The translations under genes were made by a program, and so were the position numbers. Shown here in pieces: positions 36,645 to 46,900 of a DNA stretch of 64,000 bases. Positions within the stretch are counted from its first letter, which is position 1. Every line of letters begins with the position of its first letter. Origin of the DNA: Pseudocercospora fijiensis CIRAD86 (Eukaryota > Ascomycota > Dothideomycetes > Mycosphaerellales > Mycosphaerellaceae); contig NW_006921538.1 of assembly GCF_000340215.1 (NCBI RefSeq), positions 2,046,001 to 2,110,000 of the forward strand, read 5' to 3'. A model generated the notes under the pieces. It was not told the origin of the DNA. It did no database searches and worked only from the letters and a program-made list of their open reading frames with translations.

Positions 36645-36953
36645 TAGCATGCTGTAATTGCCTTCTTCTTAGCCTCTATAGCAAACAAATTATGCTATTC
36701 CCCACGTCAACCGCGCTGTTGCGAAGACAATGGTTAGTCATTCACATGCACTTCATGTTCCAACGTCGTATTGCCGTAGTCGAGGTTTCTTCTATCCAGA
36801 TTATGCTTTTGCAACGAGACTTGACAGGTCGAAATCTAACGCATATGGCCGTGTATTGTTGTGATGGCGTCGTGGTAAAGCCCTTGGTAGATTGTCATTA
36901 TATCATAACTGCATGCCATCGATCGTGATGCTGCAGCCTCTATCGAGCTGAGT
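36645..36953. other. Downstream flank of the M20 peptidase gene
   Basis: Unique DNA of normal composition at the edge of the repeat block. No gene seen; a 78-codon open frame on the plus strand has no protein-like features. Confidence 0.5.
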
Positions 36954-38195
36954 CTACAAATCCTGCTTGGCGTTGTCCGACTTGCCGAGTACATGAAGTA
37001 CTATTCTCTGGTAGTCGTCCACGGCAGTCTCAAGGTCCTTCACTGTGATCTCCTCGTGGTCGCTGTGTGCCACAAAGATGGTGCCGGGGCCGTACAGGTA
37101 GCGCTTTTGATGCTTGTCGGTCTGGTCCCAGTTTGGGATGTCCGTACCATAGTTGACAGTAAAGACGTCAAAGCCTGGAACATCAGCGTCGATGTCCACT
37201 GGCCCATATCCTCTCGTAGCAAAGTCGACGTCAATGACATCTTCCGGCTCCAAGTGATGCTCCAGGAAGCCCCGAACAGAGTGATGCACGGCTTCGGTAA
37301 TAGTCTTCTCGAGATCTTTCGGGTCGCCCGCTGCGACGCGGATAGTGATGGAAGCTGTTGCCGACTCGGCGATGACATTCCCAGCAACGCCACCTTCCAT
37401 GCGCCCGATATTGAAGGTCGTCTGTCCATACTTGTCGCTTTGAGGCAGCTTCTCCGGAAGTTGCATAATTGCGGAAAGTGCGCTGACAAGAATCTCGTTG
37501 GCGCTTCTGCCAAGCCAAGGATAGCCGCTGTGACCGTTCTTTCCCTTGGCCGTGAGAAGCAGCTGCATGACACCCTTGTGGCCAGACACCAGCTTTCCCT
37601 CTGTCGGCTCACCGAAAATGATGGCTTTGGGCGTGAGACCGAGATCATTTGCTTTACGCATGCCATCGCCGCCTACTTCTTCGCCGACAACGAAGAGCAA
37701 GGCCACATCGTCGGCACTGATTTTCTTGGCATTGATGAGGTTGTTGACCGCGATGACCTGCGCGGCAACGGAGGCCTTGTCGTCCACGGTCCCACGTCCC
37801 AAGATGGTGGCATTGCCATCATTCTCGTGGTACTTGTAAGGCAAGAACGGTGGGACGGTATCGATGTGGCTACTGAGCACTACTGGAGCATCTCTGTTAT
37901 GGCCGGGCCATGCGTAGACATTGAATCGCTCGGGATGCTTGGATAGATACTGCTTCTCGGCATGGTAGCCTTGCGAAACCAAGCTATCCGACAGCCAATC
38001 TCCGATGGCTTTCTCGTTCCCTGAAATGGACTCGATCTCGACCAACTTCTTGTGCAAGCCGATAAGATGGTCTGTGAGCAAAAGCGAGAGCTCCGACTCC
38101 GCCTCGGCTTGGAGAGTTTCTTGGGGCAGTTTTGCGGTCGAAGCAAGGGAGGACAGGCCGAGAGCCAGCAGGCACGCGCACGGTGAAACGAACAT
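36954..38195 (-). CDS. Secreted M20-family metallopeptidase (ArgE/CPS1-like)
   Basis: Intron-free frame of 413 residues. Signal peptide MFVSPCACLLALGLSSLAST. M20 zinc site motifs are complete: SSHIDTVPP (His110, Asp112), GRGTVDDK (bridging Asp138), GEEVGG (catalytic Glu172 and ligand Glu173), GEPTEG, and a C-terminal VAHSDHEE carrying the last His. The dimerisation domain begins at about GHKGVMQLLLTAKGKNGHSG. Family members are carboxypeptidases or amino-acid deacylases with two zinc ions. The signal peptide and absence of a membrane anchor suggest an extracellular or vacuolar enzyme. It is divergent from the kinase gene. Confidence 0.92.
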   Translation of the reverse strand: MFVSPCACLLALGLSSLASTAKLPQETLQAEAESELSLLLTDHLIGLHKKLVEIESISGNEKAIGDWLSDSLVSQGYHAEKQYLSKHPERFNVYAWPGHNRDAPVVLSSHIDTVPPFLPYKYHENDGNATILGRGTVDDKASVAAQVIAVNNLINAKKISADDVALLFVVGEEVGGDGMRKANDLGLTPKAIIFGEPTEGKLVSGHKGVMQLLLTAKGKNGHSGYPWLGRSANEILVSALSAIMQLPEKLPQSDKYGQTTFNIGRMEGGVAGNVIAESATASITIRVAAGDPKDLEKTITEAVHHSVRGFLEHHLEPEDVIDVDFATRGYGPVDIDADVPGFDVFTVNYGTDIPNWDQTDKHQKRYLYGPGTIFVAHSDHEEITVKDLETAVDDYQRIVLHVLGKSDNAKQDL

Positions 38196-38482
38196 ATCGA
38201 TGGTGGTATACCGTATTTCCAGAGTGTTTCACTGATCGATCAATGGTTTGCGGTCTTGGCCAAGCGAACGTATCGTCGCGTCGCGTCGCGTCGTTGCCGT
38301 GCGGCACGTCGGGTCGATGTGGTCCAATCAATCAATGCCGTCATGAAATTGGGGGTGAATGTTTACCGCAGACACCCCTGCTCCAAACAACCGCCCGCCC
38401 CTCAGAGCTCAGACCCGACTCCCACAGCGACACACACACGCACGCAGCACGAACGAACGTCAGGCCAGGCCGAGTGCTGCTG

Positions 38483-38516
<34 letters not shown>

Positions 38517-38797
38517 GCGACTGACACGCCGCCGCACCTCCTTTCCTTTGCCATGCCGCAATAATGCTGCACAGCGCCTGTCGACACTCGACCCATTTCC
38601 GCACGCCCTCCCACCTTGCCTTGGCCTTGGTATGCGCCGTTCTTTCTCTTGCATTGTTTGACGCGCTGCTGCTGCCTGCTCGTGCGCTCTTGCACCATAC
38701 CAGAAGGCACACAACAAACACACTGCCTGCACTCTCGCTTAACACCTGCCCACCTACCTAATTCACGCCCGACCACACGCGGCCACAGCATCCCAAC
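38196..38797. promoter_or_regulatory. Divergent promoter with CGTCG and CTG microsatellites
   Basis: Separates the peptidase and kinase start codons. It has a GTCGC repeat at about 38275-38293 and a CTG/GCT tract at about 38475-38516 interrupted once by TGA. A pyrimidine-rich leader with many ACACAC motifs precedes the kinase start. I see no additional gene. Confidence 0.6.
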
Positions 38798-40930
38798 ATG
38801 GCCACCACTCCCCAGAACGCAGATCCCGAGGCATTGTATACTAAGCAGGCATGCATAGGAGGGGGCAGTTTCGGCAAGGTCTACAAGGGCGTCGACAAGC
38901 GCACTGGGCAATCGGTGGCCATCAAGATTATCGATGTCGAGAACGCCGACGATGAGGTCGACGATATCATTCAAGAGATCTCCATCCTGTCGGGTCTCCA
39001 CTCGCCATATGTCACCAAGTACTACGGCTCATATCTCAAGGGTTCCGACTTGTGGATCATCATGGAGTTCTGCTCGGGTGGCAGCTGCGGCGACATGCTC
39101 AAACCGGGCGTAATACCGGAGGACTACATCTGCATCATCGTAAAAGAGCTGCTTCTGGGTTTGGAGTATCTGCATAGCGACGGAAAACTGCATCGTGATA
39201 TCAAAGCTGCGAACATCCTCCTGGGCGCCAATGGACAGGTCAAGCTTGCGGATTTTGGTGTTTCCGGCCAGCTCACTGCGACAATGACGAAAAAGAATAC
39301 ATTCGTCGGCACCCCATTCTGGATGGCGCCTGAAGTCATCAAGCAATCTGGCTACGACCACAAAGCCGATATATGGTCCCTCGGCATCACTGCACTGGAA
39401 CTGGCGCTTGGCGAACCTCCATACAGCGACATACATCCCATGAAGGTGCTGTTCCTGATTCCTAAGAACCCCGCACCTCTACTCGAGGGCAACTTCAGTA
39501 AAGAGTTCAAGGACTTCGTGTGGAGGTGTCTGCGGAAAGAACCGCGCGAGAGACCGAGCGCCCGCGATCTTCTGAAACATCCATGGATACGGAAGGCGAA
39601 GCGGACGGCATACTTGACGGAGCTGATTGAGAGACATGAGCGTTGGCAAGCAACTCATCGTGAGGATAAGGACGACGATGAGGACGATGTGGAAGAAGAT
39701 TCACCCTCACGGCAGAGCGAGCAGGAGGACTTGTGGGACTTTGGCACCGTGCGGCCGGTGGGCAAAAGAGCAAATCCAATGCCTGGCCTTCGCGCCATGA
39801 ACGAGTCGGGCATGAATTCGAGAAGCTCACCTGTGCAGCTGTCTCCACCCAAGCGATCCGCATTGAATAAGGAGAGCTTCGGCGTGGAAGACAGCGAGAA
39901 CTTGGAGCGAGGAACTATTCGAGGCGCAATGCTGCCGCCACCGCTTCCAAAGACACCATCACCATCGAAAAGGGCTGCACCTCCTCAATCACCTGGCCCA
40001 GCAGCCAAAGTCCCATTGCCGGCGTCGCCCACGCGGAAGCCCGTACCAGTAGTGCAGACGCCACCACAAACTCCTCGACATGACTCCACACCTTCATCAC
40101 CCAAGCCACCGGCCACACCAGCATCGCCGCGACTTCTCAATGATGACTTCTTGCAGCAATCGATAGCATCGGACATGTCGCAGTACATGAAAGGTCTGGC
40201 CATCAAAGACCAGCCCATCGCAGCTCCGAAGCTACAGCAGCCTGCCTCGACGCCTATAGGATTTGACGCACGGCCCCCTCAGCCACAAAGACAGCCCTCG
40301 AACAACCGCATCACGAACGACCTTTTCCAGAAGCCTTTGCCCAAATTTGCGCCACCCGGCGTGAACCCCGACCCCACGTCGCACGTAGTGTCGACAGCTG
40401 CTAATGAGCAAGCGGCCACAGCCATTGCAGAACCCGAAACGCCCTTTGACAGGAGATTAAGTAATGCTGTGCCCACACCGCTCGAGGCGACGCGGAGCAG
40501 TAGTATCAGTTCCGTCACCACACCACCTGCGACAAACCAGGAGCCACAATACGAGCAGCAGGTGGATGGACAGGAGCAGCCTATTACCGCATTGAACTCT
40601 GTCGTGACACCCGCTCTTGAGGCAGCATTACATCGACGTGCATACCAGCTGTCCCTCGTGCAAAAGAGACATAATGCCTCACAAACGAGTCGCGCATCCG
40701 GTGTTGGTGTTTCTGACGTCAATGGCCAAGCACTTTCTGCAGAGGAGCTTGTACTCAAGCGGCAAGCACATGAGCAGATACGCAAGTGCATGGGCAAGAT
40801 CTCGAAGCTGTTTAAGGAAATCGATCACTGGGACAGCGTATCTCCCGTTGGCATGGGCGATGGCGTGGAAGGACTTTTGGAGGGGTTTCTCGAGGAGATT
40901 TTGTGCCGTGTAGAAGCAGAGGATGCATAG
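38798..40930 (+). CDS. STE20/germinal-centre-kinase family Ser/Thr protein kinase
   Basis: One exon, 710 residues. Kinase domain at about 14-270: glycine loop IGGGSFGKVY (20-29), Lys43 in VAIKII, Glu60, catalytic HRDIKAAN (132-139), DFG at 152-154, activation loop NTFVGTPFWMAPE (167-179), which is typical of STE20/GCK kinases. The C-terminal half is disordered, Pro/Ser-rich with many SP and TP sites, and the last 110 residues (EELVLKRQAHEQIRKCMGKI) form a helical tail. The close GCK-III character fits the fungal SID1 / NAK1-Kic1 group that feeds the septation or morphogenesis (NDR kinase) pathways. Which of these orthologues it is I cannot decide from sequence alone. Confidence 0.92.
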   Translation: MATTPQNADPEALYTKQACIGGGSFGKVYKGVDKRTGQSVAIKIIDVENADDEVDDIIQEISILSGLHSPYVTKYYGSYLKGSDLWIIMEFCSGGSCGDMLKPGVIPEDYICIIVKELLLGLEYLHSDGKLHRDIKAANILLGANGQVKLADFGVSGQLTATMTKKNTFVGTPFWMAPEVIKQSGYDHKADIWSLGITALELALGEPPYSDIHPMKVLFLIPKNPAPLLEGNFSKEFKDFVWRCLRKEPRERPSARDLLKHPWIRKAKRTAYLTELIERHERWQATHREDKDDDEDDVEEDSPSRQSEQEDLWDFGTVRPVGKRANPMPGLRAMNESGMNSRSSPVQLSPPKRSALNKESFGVEDSENLERGTIRGAMLPPPLPKTPSPSKRAAPPQSPGPAAKVPLPASPTRKPVPVVQTPPQTPRHDSTPSSPKPPATPASPRLLNDDFLQQSIASDMSQYMKGLAIKDQPIAAPKLQQPASTPIGFDARPPQPQRQPSNNRITNDLFQKPLPKFAPPGVNPDPTSHVVSTAANEQAATAIAEPETPFDRRLSNAVPTPLEATRSSSISSVTTPPATNQEPQYEQQVDGQEQPITALNSVVTPALEAALHRRAYQLSLVQKRHNASQTSRASGVGVSDVNGQALSAEELVLKRQAHEQIRKCMGKISKLFKEIDHWDSVSPVGMGDGVEGLLEGFLEEILCRVEAEDA

Positions 40931-41288
40931 ATTCCCTTTTTTTGTTTGTTGGTAGACTTAGAGCGATGGCGCTCGGCGTCGGAGCTTTCGGACGGACGTG
41001 TGTAAATGACTGAATGGGTGATTCTTTGATGGATAGCACTGCATTGAGCTGAATATGAATGACATGGCATTGGATTGAATCGTGCATCCGTCAGTCACTA
41101 GAATGATTGTATGATCATTTCCCATTCCCATCGTCGTCATTCTCGCCACCTCCTAGAGACAGCCCAGCAGTGAAGAAGTCTCGAAACTAGCATATAACCC
41201 GATGGTTATTGAACTAACTCACTCTCCTCCTATTCTACCACACCTCAACCGAAAATCTAATCTAATCTAATCCAATCGCCACGAAATC
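40931..41288. other. Intergenic, kinase 3' flank
   Basis: No gene seen. A short CTAAT repeat (about 41257-41276) lies just upstream of the following start codon. Confidence 0.5.
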
Positions 41289-41873
41289 ATGAGTTATCAC
41301 GATCACAACAACAACAACAACATCCGCAAATCTTCTAGGAAGAAGAACGCAACTGCAACTCAGAAGAAAGATTATGGTTCGAATTATGGTTCTATTTTCG
41401 AGGACGCGGAGACGAAAACTCGGGCTAGTCATAGTTATGTTGTTGAAGCTTCTTCACAGCCTGCTGCTTCGGCTCGAACGCGTTCTGAAGCCGATGCGCA
41501 AGGCTCTCATCATCAAGCCGCGGAATATGGGGAGGAAGTGCATCCGAATGCGTTTGATGATGTGCCCGCCGGACTGCGAGGAGTACCACCACCACCACAA
41601 GTCTTTTTTCATCCTTGGGACGACGTGGTGATGTCGGGGCCACGAGTGTTTAGTCCTTATTACGTCTTCGATGATGTGAATGGACGACGAGGTGGAGTCG
41701 TATACTACTACGTACCACCACAAGGCTGGAAATTGAATCCTTATCATGGCGAAATTTCGGGGGTTTATAATGACTTTGGAGGTGGTAGTGGTGGTGGTGG
41801 TGTTCCTGTTTGTCCGATGACTGGTTTGCAGTGCATCTATGCTTCCATGCGAGATCCATGGAATGAATTTTAA
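41289..41873 (+). CDS. Low-complexity hypothetical protein
   Basis: Frame of 194 residues starting MSYHDHNNNNNIRKSSRKKN. The N-terminus is basic and Asn-rich, the centre Ala/Ser-rich, and the C-terminal half Tyr/Pro/Gly-rich (YYVFDDVNGRRGGVVYYYVP, then SGGGG and PVCPMTGLQC). No family recognised. Both the frame length and the aromatic, non-random C-terminus favour a real protein, perhaps lineage-specific. No introns are needed. Confidence 0.6.
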   Translation: MSYHDHNNNNNIRKSSRKKNATATQKKDYGSNYGSIFEDAETKTRASHSYVVEASSQPAASARTRSEADAQGSHHQAAEYGEEVHPNAFDDVPAGLRGVPPPPQVFFHPWDDVVMSGPRVFSPYYVFDDVNGRRGGVVYYYVPPQGWKLNPYHGEISGVYNDFGGGSGGGGVPVCPMTGLQCIYASMRDPWNEF

Positions 41874-42279
41874 TGCGAAAGACTGGACTTGGGTTTTGTA
41901 TATGATTGGATTGGCTTCTTGAGGAGGCAATCTTGTGAGGTAGAAGGATTTGTGAGGGACTTGGGGACTCGGAGGTAGAAAGACGGACGGAATTGTGAGG
42001 GGGAGGGGGAGGGGAAGGAGATGATCATAATGGATAGTGAAATTGACAATGATGCAAGGAAAGAAAGAAGGAAGGGAAAAAAAAAATTTGTCCTGCACAG
42101 TGTGATTGATTTTTGTCTTTCTTTCTTTATCTAAACTAGTCTAGCGTCTATTCACACGTTCTACTATCCTATCCTATCCTATCCTGTGCTTAATACTATT
42201 ATCCCTCTACCTAAAGCTAACTAAGTAATCCTATTATTATTATTATTATTATCATCCCCCCCCCTAAATACTACTCTCC
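41874..42279. other. Intergenic with microsatellites
   Basis: Holds a purine-rich stretch at about 42000-42080 ending in A9, a CTATC/TCCTA repeat at 42165-42186, an ATT repeat at 42234-42252 and a C-run near 42256-42264. It lies between the 3' ends of two convergent genes. No gene seen. Confidence 0.6.
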
Positions 42280-43544
42280 TTAAATCCTACAACTCCCAAC
42301 CCCCACCCCCCTCCCCCTCGCAATACCCAACCACTCCACCCCCTCCCCCCTCCCCACCCGTCTCTGCTCCTCACAAACCTCCCCCAAAAGCACCCTCAAC
42401 CGAAAAATATTCCCCCCAATCCCCTCCCCCTCAATTTCTTTCATCAACTCCACCGCCCTCATCTGAACCCCAAAATCCGCACTCGCGACCCCGGCCATAA
42501 AAACCGGAAAAACCATATCTCGACATGCGAAGGCTTGATTTTGCACAAGGTGAAGGATGGCTTGCGCGCGAACTTCGGTGTCGGCGTTGATGTCGTGTTG
42601 CGAGGCGCTGGGGATGTGGCGTTGGTTGGGGAACATGCTGGTGCGACTGTAAATGGTGGCGGCGTGGTAGAGGAGGAGGGAGGTTTCGAAGATGGGGCGG
42701 ACGCGGGGTGGGAGGGAGGTTGAGGCTGCGAGGGAGTCGGCGGGGGATGGGGTGATTGGGTGGGAGGCTTGTTGCCAGAACGTGTGGAGGTCGTTTTGGA
42801 GGGATGAGGTGGTTGCTTGCCATTGTGCGTAAGTGGAGGGTGGGATGGGGGATGAGGGGGATTTGATGGCTGTGCGGAAATTGTGGGCGGTTTGGGCGAG
42901 TTTTGCGGTGAGGAGGATGATGCCTTCGTGCAAGTGGAGGATTGCAGGGAAGATTTGCAATTCTTCGTGTGGATGGAAGGGGCTGGTACCGGGTGATAAG
43001 ACTGGAGGAATTTGGTGCTCTAGAGGTGGGAGCATATTGTTGCGTGTGATGGTCTCGACGAACTCGCAAGCACCGCTGCCCATGAGACATGCGTACATGT
43101 CGAGCTGACAGATGGTCCAAAGGGTGTAACTGTAAGCATGCGCTTCGTGGCCTCGGAGCTGATGTCGCTGTATGGCCAAGAGACGCAGATGTGTGAGATG
43201 ACCGGCCCACATGTTCGTATTGTTATCATCTCCTGCTCTTGTGGGGATACAGATGTCGTATACAAACAAGAGGAAGTGTCGGAAGAAGACACCATCCGAA
43301 AGCAAGTCGTGGGCTGCCACCGACGACGAGAGAGCCTTCTCGTAGTGCTGCATGGCGTCCTCAAGGGTCGCTCGTCCGTTGTTGTGGCGAGCAGGAAGCC
43401 AATGACAGGATGCCAGCTGGCGATGCTACGACGTGGGACAACTCTGCGCCTCGCCTCGCCTCACTGCTCTCTCACGGTCACGACATAGTCATGATCGATG
43501 GAGTGCAGCCAGTGATATATGACCTCAAAAGCGCATTGTCGCAT
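42280..43544 (-). CDS. Fungal transcription-factor-like protein without a visible zinc cluster
   Basis: The main exon (43425-42280) is open well upstream of its first ATG at 43353, reading CHWLPARHNNGRATLEDAMQ, and meets an in-frame stop that a 50-nt intron (43475-43426, GTGAGA...GTCGTAG) would remove. Exon 1 from ATG 43544 then gives 404 residues. The alpha-helical sequence (FRHFLLFVYDICIPTRAG, LTHLRLLAIQRHQLRGHEAH, YSYTLWTICQLDMYACLMG) resembles the middle homology region of C6 zinc-cluster transcription factors. No Cys6 motif is visible on this strand up to the next gene. It could be a zinc-less family member or a truncated gene. The first exon is uncertain; the main exon is firm. Confidence 0.6.
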
Positions 43545-43978
43545 GGCCTCTCCCGCGAAGAAAGCAGCCACGGCCGAATAAGGGAGACGGCGGCAGCATC
43601 CATGCTTGACATGGACGGTAAGAGCCGGCTGGCTGCGTCGGTGATGGTATGTCACGGCGCAAGAGGAAAGGAGGGTGTGAGTGTGATGTGGGAGCAGCAT
43701 GGGCTAGACGGAAGGATCAGTGTGGTGGCGGCCACGCGAACGAGGCTGATCAGCATGATGCATGCATGAATGGCAAGTCGAGACCAAGCTCATCTCATGC
43801 GGCACGTGCGTGAGGGTGGCAGTGGCAGTGGCAGTAGCAGAGGCAGTGGCAGTGGCAGAGGTGACAGGGAAACGGCGTCCGGGTCCGAAAATAATTTAGA
43901 GTTTGTTGATCGAGAGCCTAGGCCACGTGAAAGACCAGGATGTCGCGGCTCGGTACGCTCCAGCCTGCGCCTCGCGTC
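43545..43978. other. Intergenic with a GGCAGT repeat
   Basis: Separates the transcription-factor-like gene from the end of ecm29. Carries an imperfect GGCAGT hexamer repeat at about 43816-43860. It has no zinc-cluster coding sequence on the minus strand. Confidence 0.6.
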
Positions 43979-46900
43979 TCACGCCCACGCCTCGCACGCG
44001 TTTGCCGCAGCACGCAGACGCTCTCGAACGGCCGACGACGTCTCGCTTGCCATGAGCACCGACACTTCCTCCTTCATCGCGTCCCCCACCGACGGTAACG
44101 CCCTCGCGGCAGACACGATCGCATCGGCGCGCATCAGCCTGACTGCTTCCACGCCCACAACCGGCCCGAATAGCAGCGTCTTGAGCGCGTCAGTGGCGGG
44201 GGCGTCCAGCGTCACTTCCCGCTTCTGTTCCCGCACGCGAGCGAATGTGCGCGCCACGCCTTCGAATGTGCTGCGCAGGATGGACGGCTTCGTGCCTGCC
44301 TGTGCATTGGTCGTCGCCACCTCGTGCATCGCTCGAGACAGCTGGCGGAGGAGCATGTTGCCGTCCGACACGTGCGCATTGATCGAAGCGAAAAGGGCCT
44401 CGATGGCGGCTGCCGTCGTGGCGTCCCTGCTGTGGGCATGTCAGTTCGGCAACGCCATCCATACCACGTGTGGCCCCCGTGGAGTGGAGAGGGGTGCATG
44501 TACTCACGTCTCTTCCGAGTGGCGAGAAGTCTCCTGTCCGTCCATCTGCGTGGCATCTTCGTCGCGTGTCTCGCGCAGGATCGGATCGACAATGTCGAAG
44601 ACCGCATCGTGCATGTCGATATCGCTGCGTGCCAGCGCGATTCGAGCCAGCGCCTTGACCGAGTGTTGCCGGTATGCTGCATGTTGGCGCTTGGCTTCTC
44701 GAATGCCGACCTGGCATGTTGGTGTTAGCGCATGGCTTGAACTTGATATGCTCTCGGAGTCTCGGGGGCTGCTCAGCTCACAAGCACACATACCTTGATC
44801 ATGCTGGAGCGCACACTCTCCTGATCTTGGTAAAAGGGTTGGGCGACCTCCACGAATTGGACGAATGCACGAAGGACCACCTCCTTTCCATCCCATGTCT
44901 TGCCGCCCAGCGCTTTGTCGATGGCAGGCCACAGGGCAGCTCCGCTCGCTGCGGACATCGGAGACTCGCCCGATGAGACGGCCACGACGGTATCAGCGAC
45001 CGCTCGCGCAGCCGCGTGCTTCAGTGCCCACTGTGGGGAGTCGAGATAGTTCATGCAGATTGCGAGAATCTCCTTCATGTACACTTGTGCCGCGCGCCAG
45101 CCACCAACCGCTTCGTTCCACGTGTCTTGGAAGTGTTCCTTGACTTGCTCATCATCATCGTGCTTCGCAACGAAAATGAATGGCAGGATCGACGTGGCAA
45201 ATGCCTTGAACCTGTCGCCTGCCTGCTTCGCAAAGTGGTACATCACTTCGCCCGATGCGATGCTCCTGCGCGGCGTGGAAGACTCGCGATCGCCCTCCGA
45301 CGCGAAATACAGCTTCTTTGCGAAGGCGATCAATCGAGAGATTTGCTTGTCCGAAGCGCCACGAGCAACATACCCAGCTGCGGCGGCGTAAGAACTGGAC
45401 ACTGTGTCATTGCGATCCACCACAAGCCTTTCCATCAGCTTGAGAGCGTCGTCCGCAAAGGCGCGGAACAAAACCATGCGCCTAGTGCTCAAAGAAACCA
45501 GCACCCGACTCGATCCCACCTTCGATGGCAGACCAACCGCGCTCTTCATGGCATTTGAGAGTCGGGGCCAGAGCTGTCGCATGCTGGCCTCATCCAGGAG
45601 ATCCAGGCAGCGCTCGATGGCCTCGATGAGAGGACTACTCCGTACGCTCGACAGTCGCATGTCATCGATCTTCTGTTCCGTCAGGTTGTACTTGGAAGCA
45701 TTGAGATGAATATAATTCATCGCCTCGTGCTCAAGCGAGCTCAGCAATCCAATCAGGCGTTCGATAAGCTCAGGAATGTAAGGCTGCAGCGTCGAGCCAT
45801 GAGCTTTCTTGATAATCTCAAGCAGCGTATGTACCGAGAACAGCTGCACTTCCTTGGCGCTGGACTCCATGCCGGATGGCGATAGGAGAAAAGGTAGGAC
45901 GTGCTTGAGCATGGCCGACGCATTCTTCGTTGCACTGTGGTCGGCCTCAAGTGAGCGCGTAAGGACTCCGGTCAGAGTCCGTGCTAATAGAGCAGCGCTG
46001 GCTCGCACAGACTCCTTGATGTCGTCGAGCACCTTGAAGCACTGTGTCCAGATACGCTCCAGGTATTGTTCATACTTCTCAAGAGGGCGTCCTTGCACAA
46101 GATCTGCGATTGCCGCACAGCAGGCTTGTCGGACTCTCCATTCCTTGCCAAGAATGCTGGAAAGTAGGTCTTCCATGATGGCGTCGAAGTGCTGGTCGAT
46201 CGTTGCAGCCGAGTCAGGCACCAGCGCAGTCCAGATTTCATTCATCGATCGTTGAACGCCGCCATTTGGATCGAATCGGTATCGGAAGAGCTTCGGATAA
46301 AGCTTCGGATTGCGAGCGAGGTAGCCATCGACAGAAGAGTCGGATAACACTCGGCTGAGTCCGAACCGTCCAAAGGCTGCTCGACTGGACCAGATGGCAT
46401 TTGAAGAGGCCATCGACATGAACTTGTACACCAAACTGGAGTCTCCGACTTCTGCTGCCAGGCTCATGATATCTTTATAAGTCGATACGGAACCATCACT
46501 TGTGGGAAGTGCGCCGGGCTCGAAAAGCTGAGTGTCCGCGGACACATTGCCAGAGAGCTGTTGCTTGTCGGAAGAGAACGAAGACACAAGCTCGCGGACA
46601 AGATCGTCTTTGAGTTTCCGATCGCCCTTTTCATACACCAAGCCAAGTCCTCTGGATGCAGATTCCTGCACCAGCTCATCCCGATCGGAGAGACAGCGCC
46701 TGAAGGCAGCTTGACATTCAGAAAGTCGATCCTGAACATCTCTGCCGCAGTACTGCACCAGACAGAGGAGCCACATGACCGCAGCTTTTTTCAGCGCAGG
46801 TTTGGTGTTCGCACAGTCTGCCAACACCTTGTCCAACAGCTTGGGGAGAACTTGTGATCTCTTCTGTATCAACTTTACTTCCGCATCGATGTCAATGTCG

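Noticed and set aside
38341..39001. Frames of 130-199 codons with Ala, Gln or Ser runs near the kinase start
   Set aside because: They are translations of the CTG/CAG tract in different frames, and one runs antisense into the kinase exon.
43770..44798. 342-codon plus-strand frame over the 3' part of ecm29
   Set aside because: Antisense to exons 3 and 4 of ecm29, which splice in frame and complete a protein of the expected family length.
45016..45558. 180-codon plus-strand frame
   Set aside because: Antisense to the large ecm29 exon.
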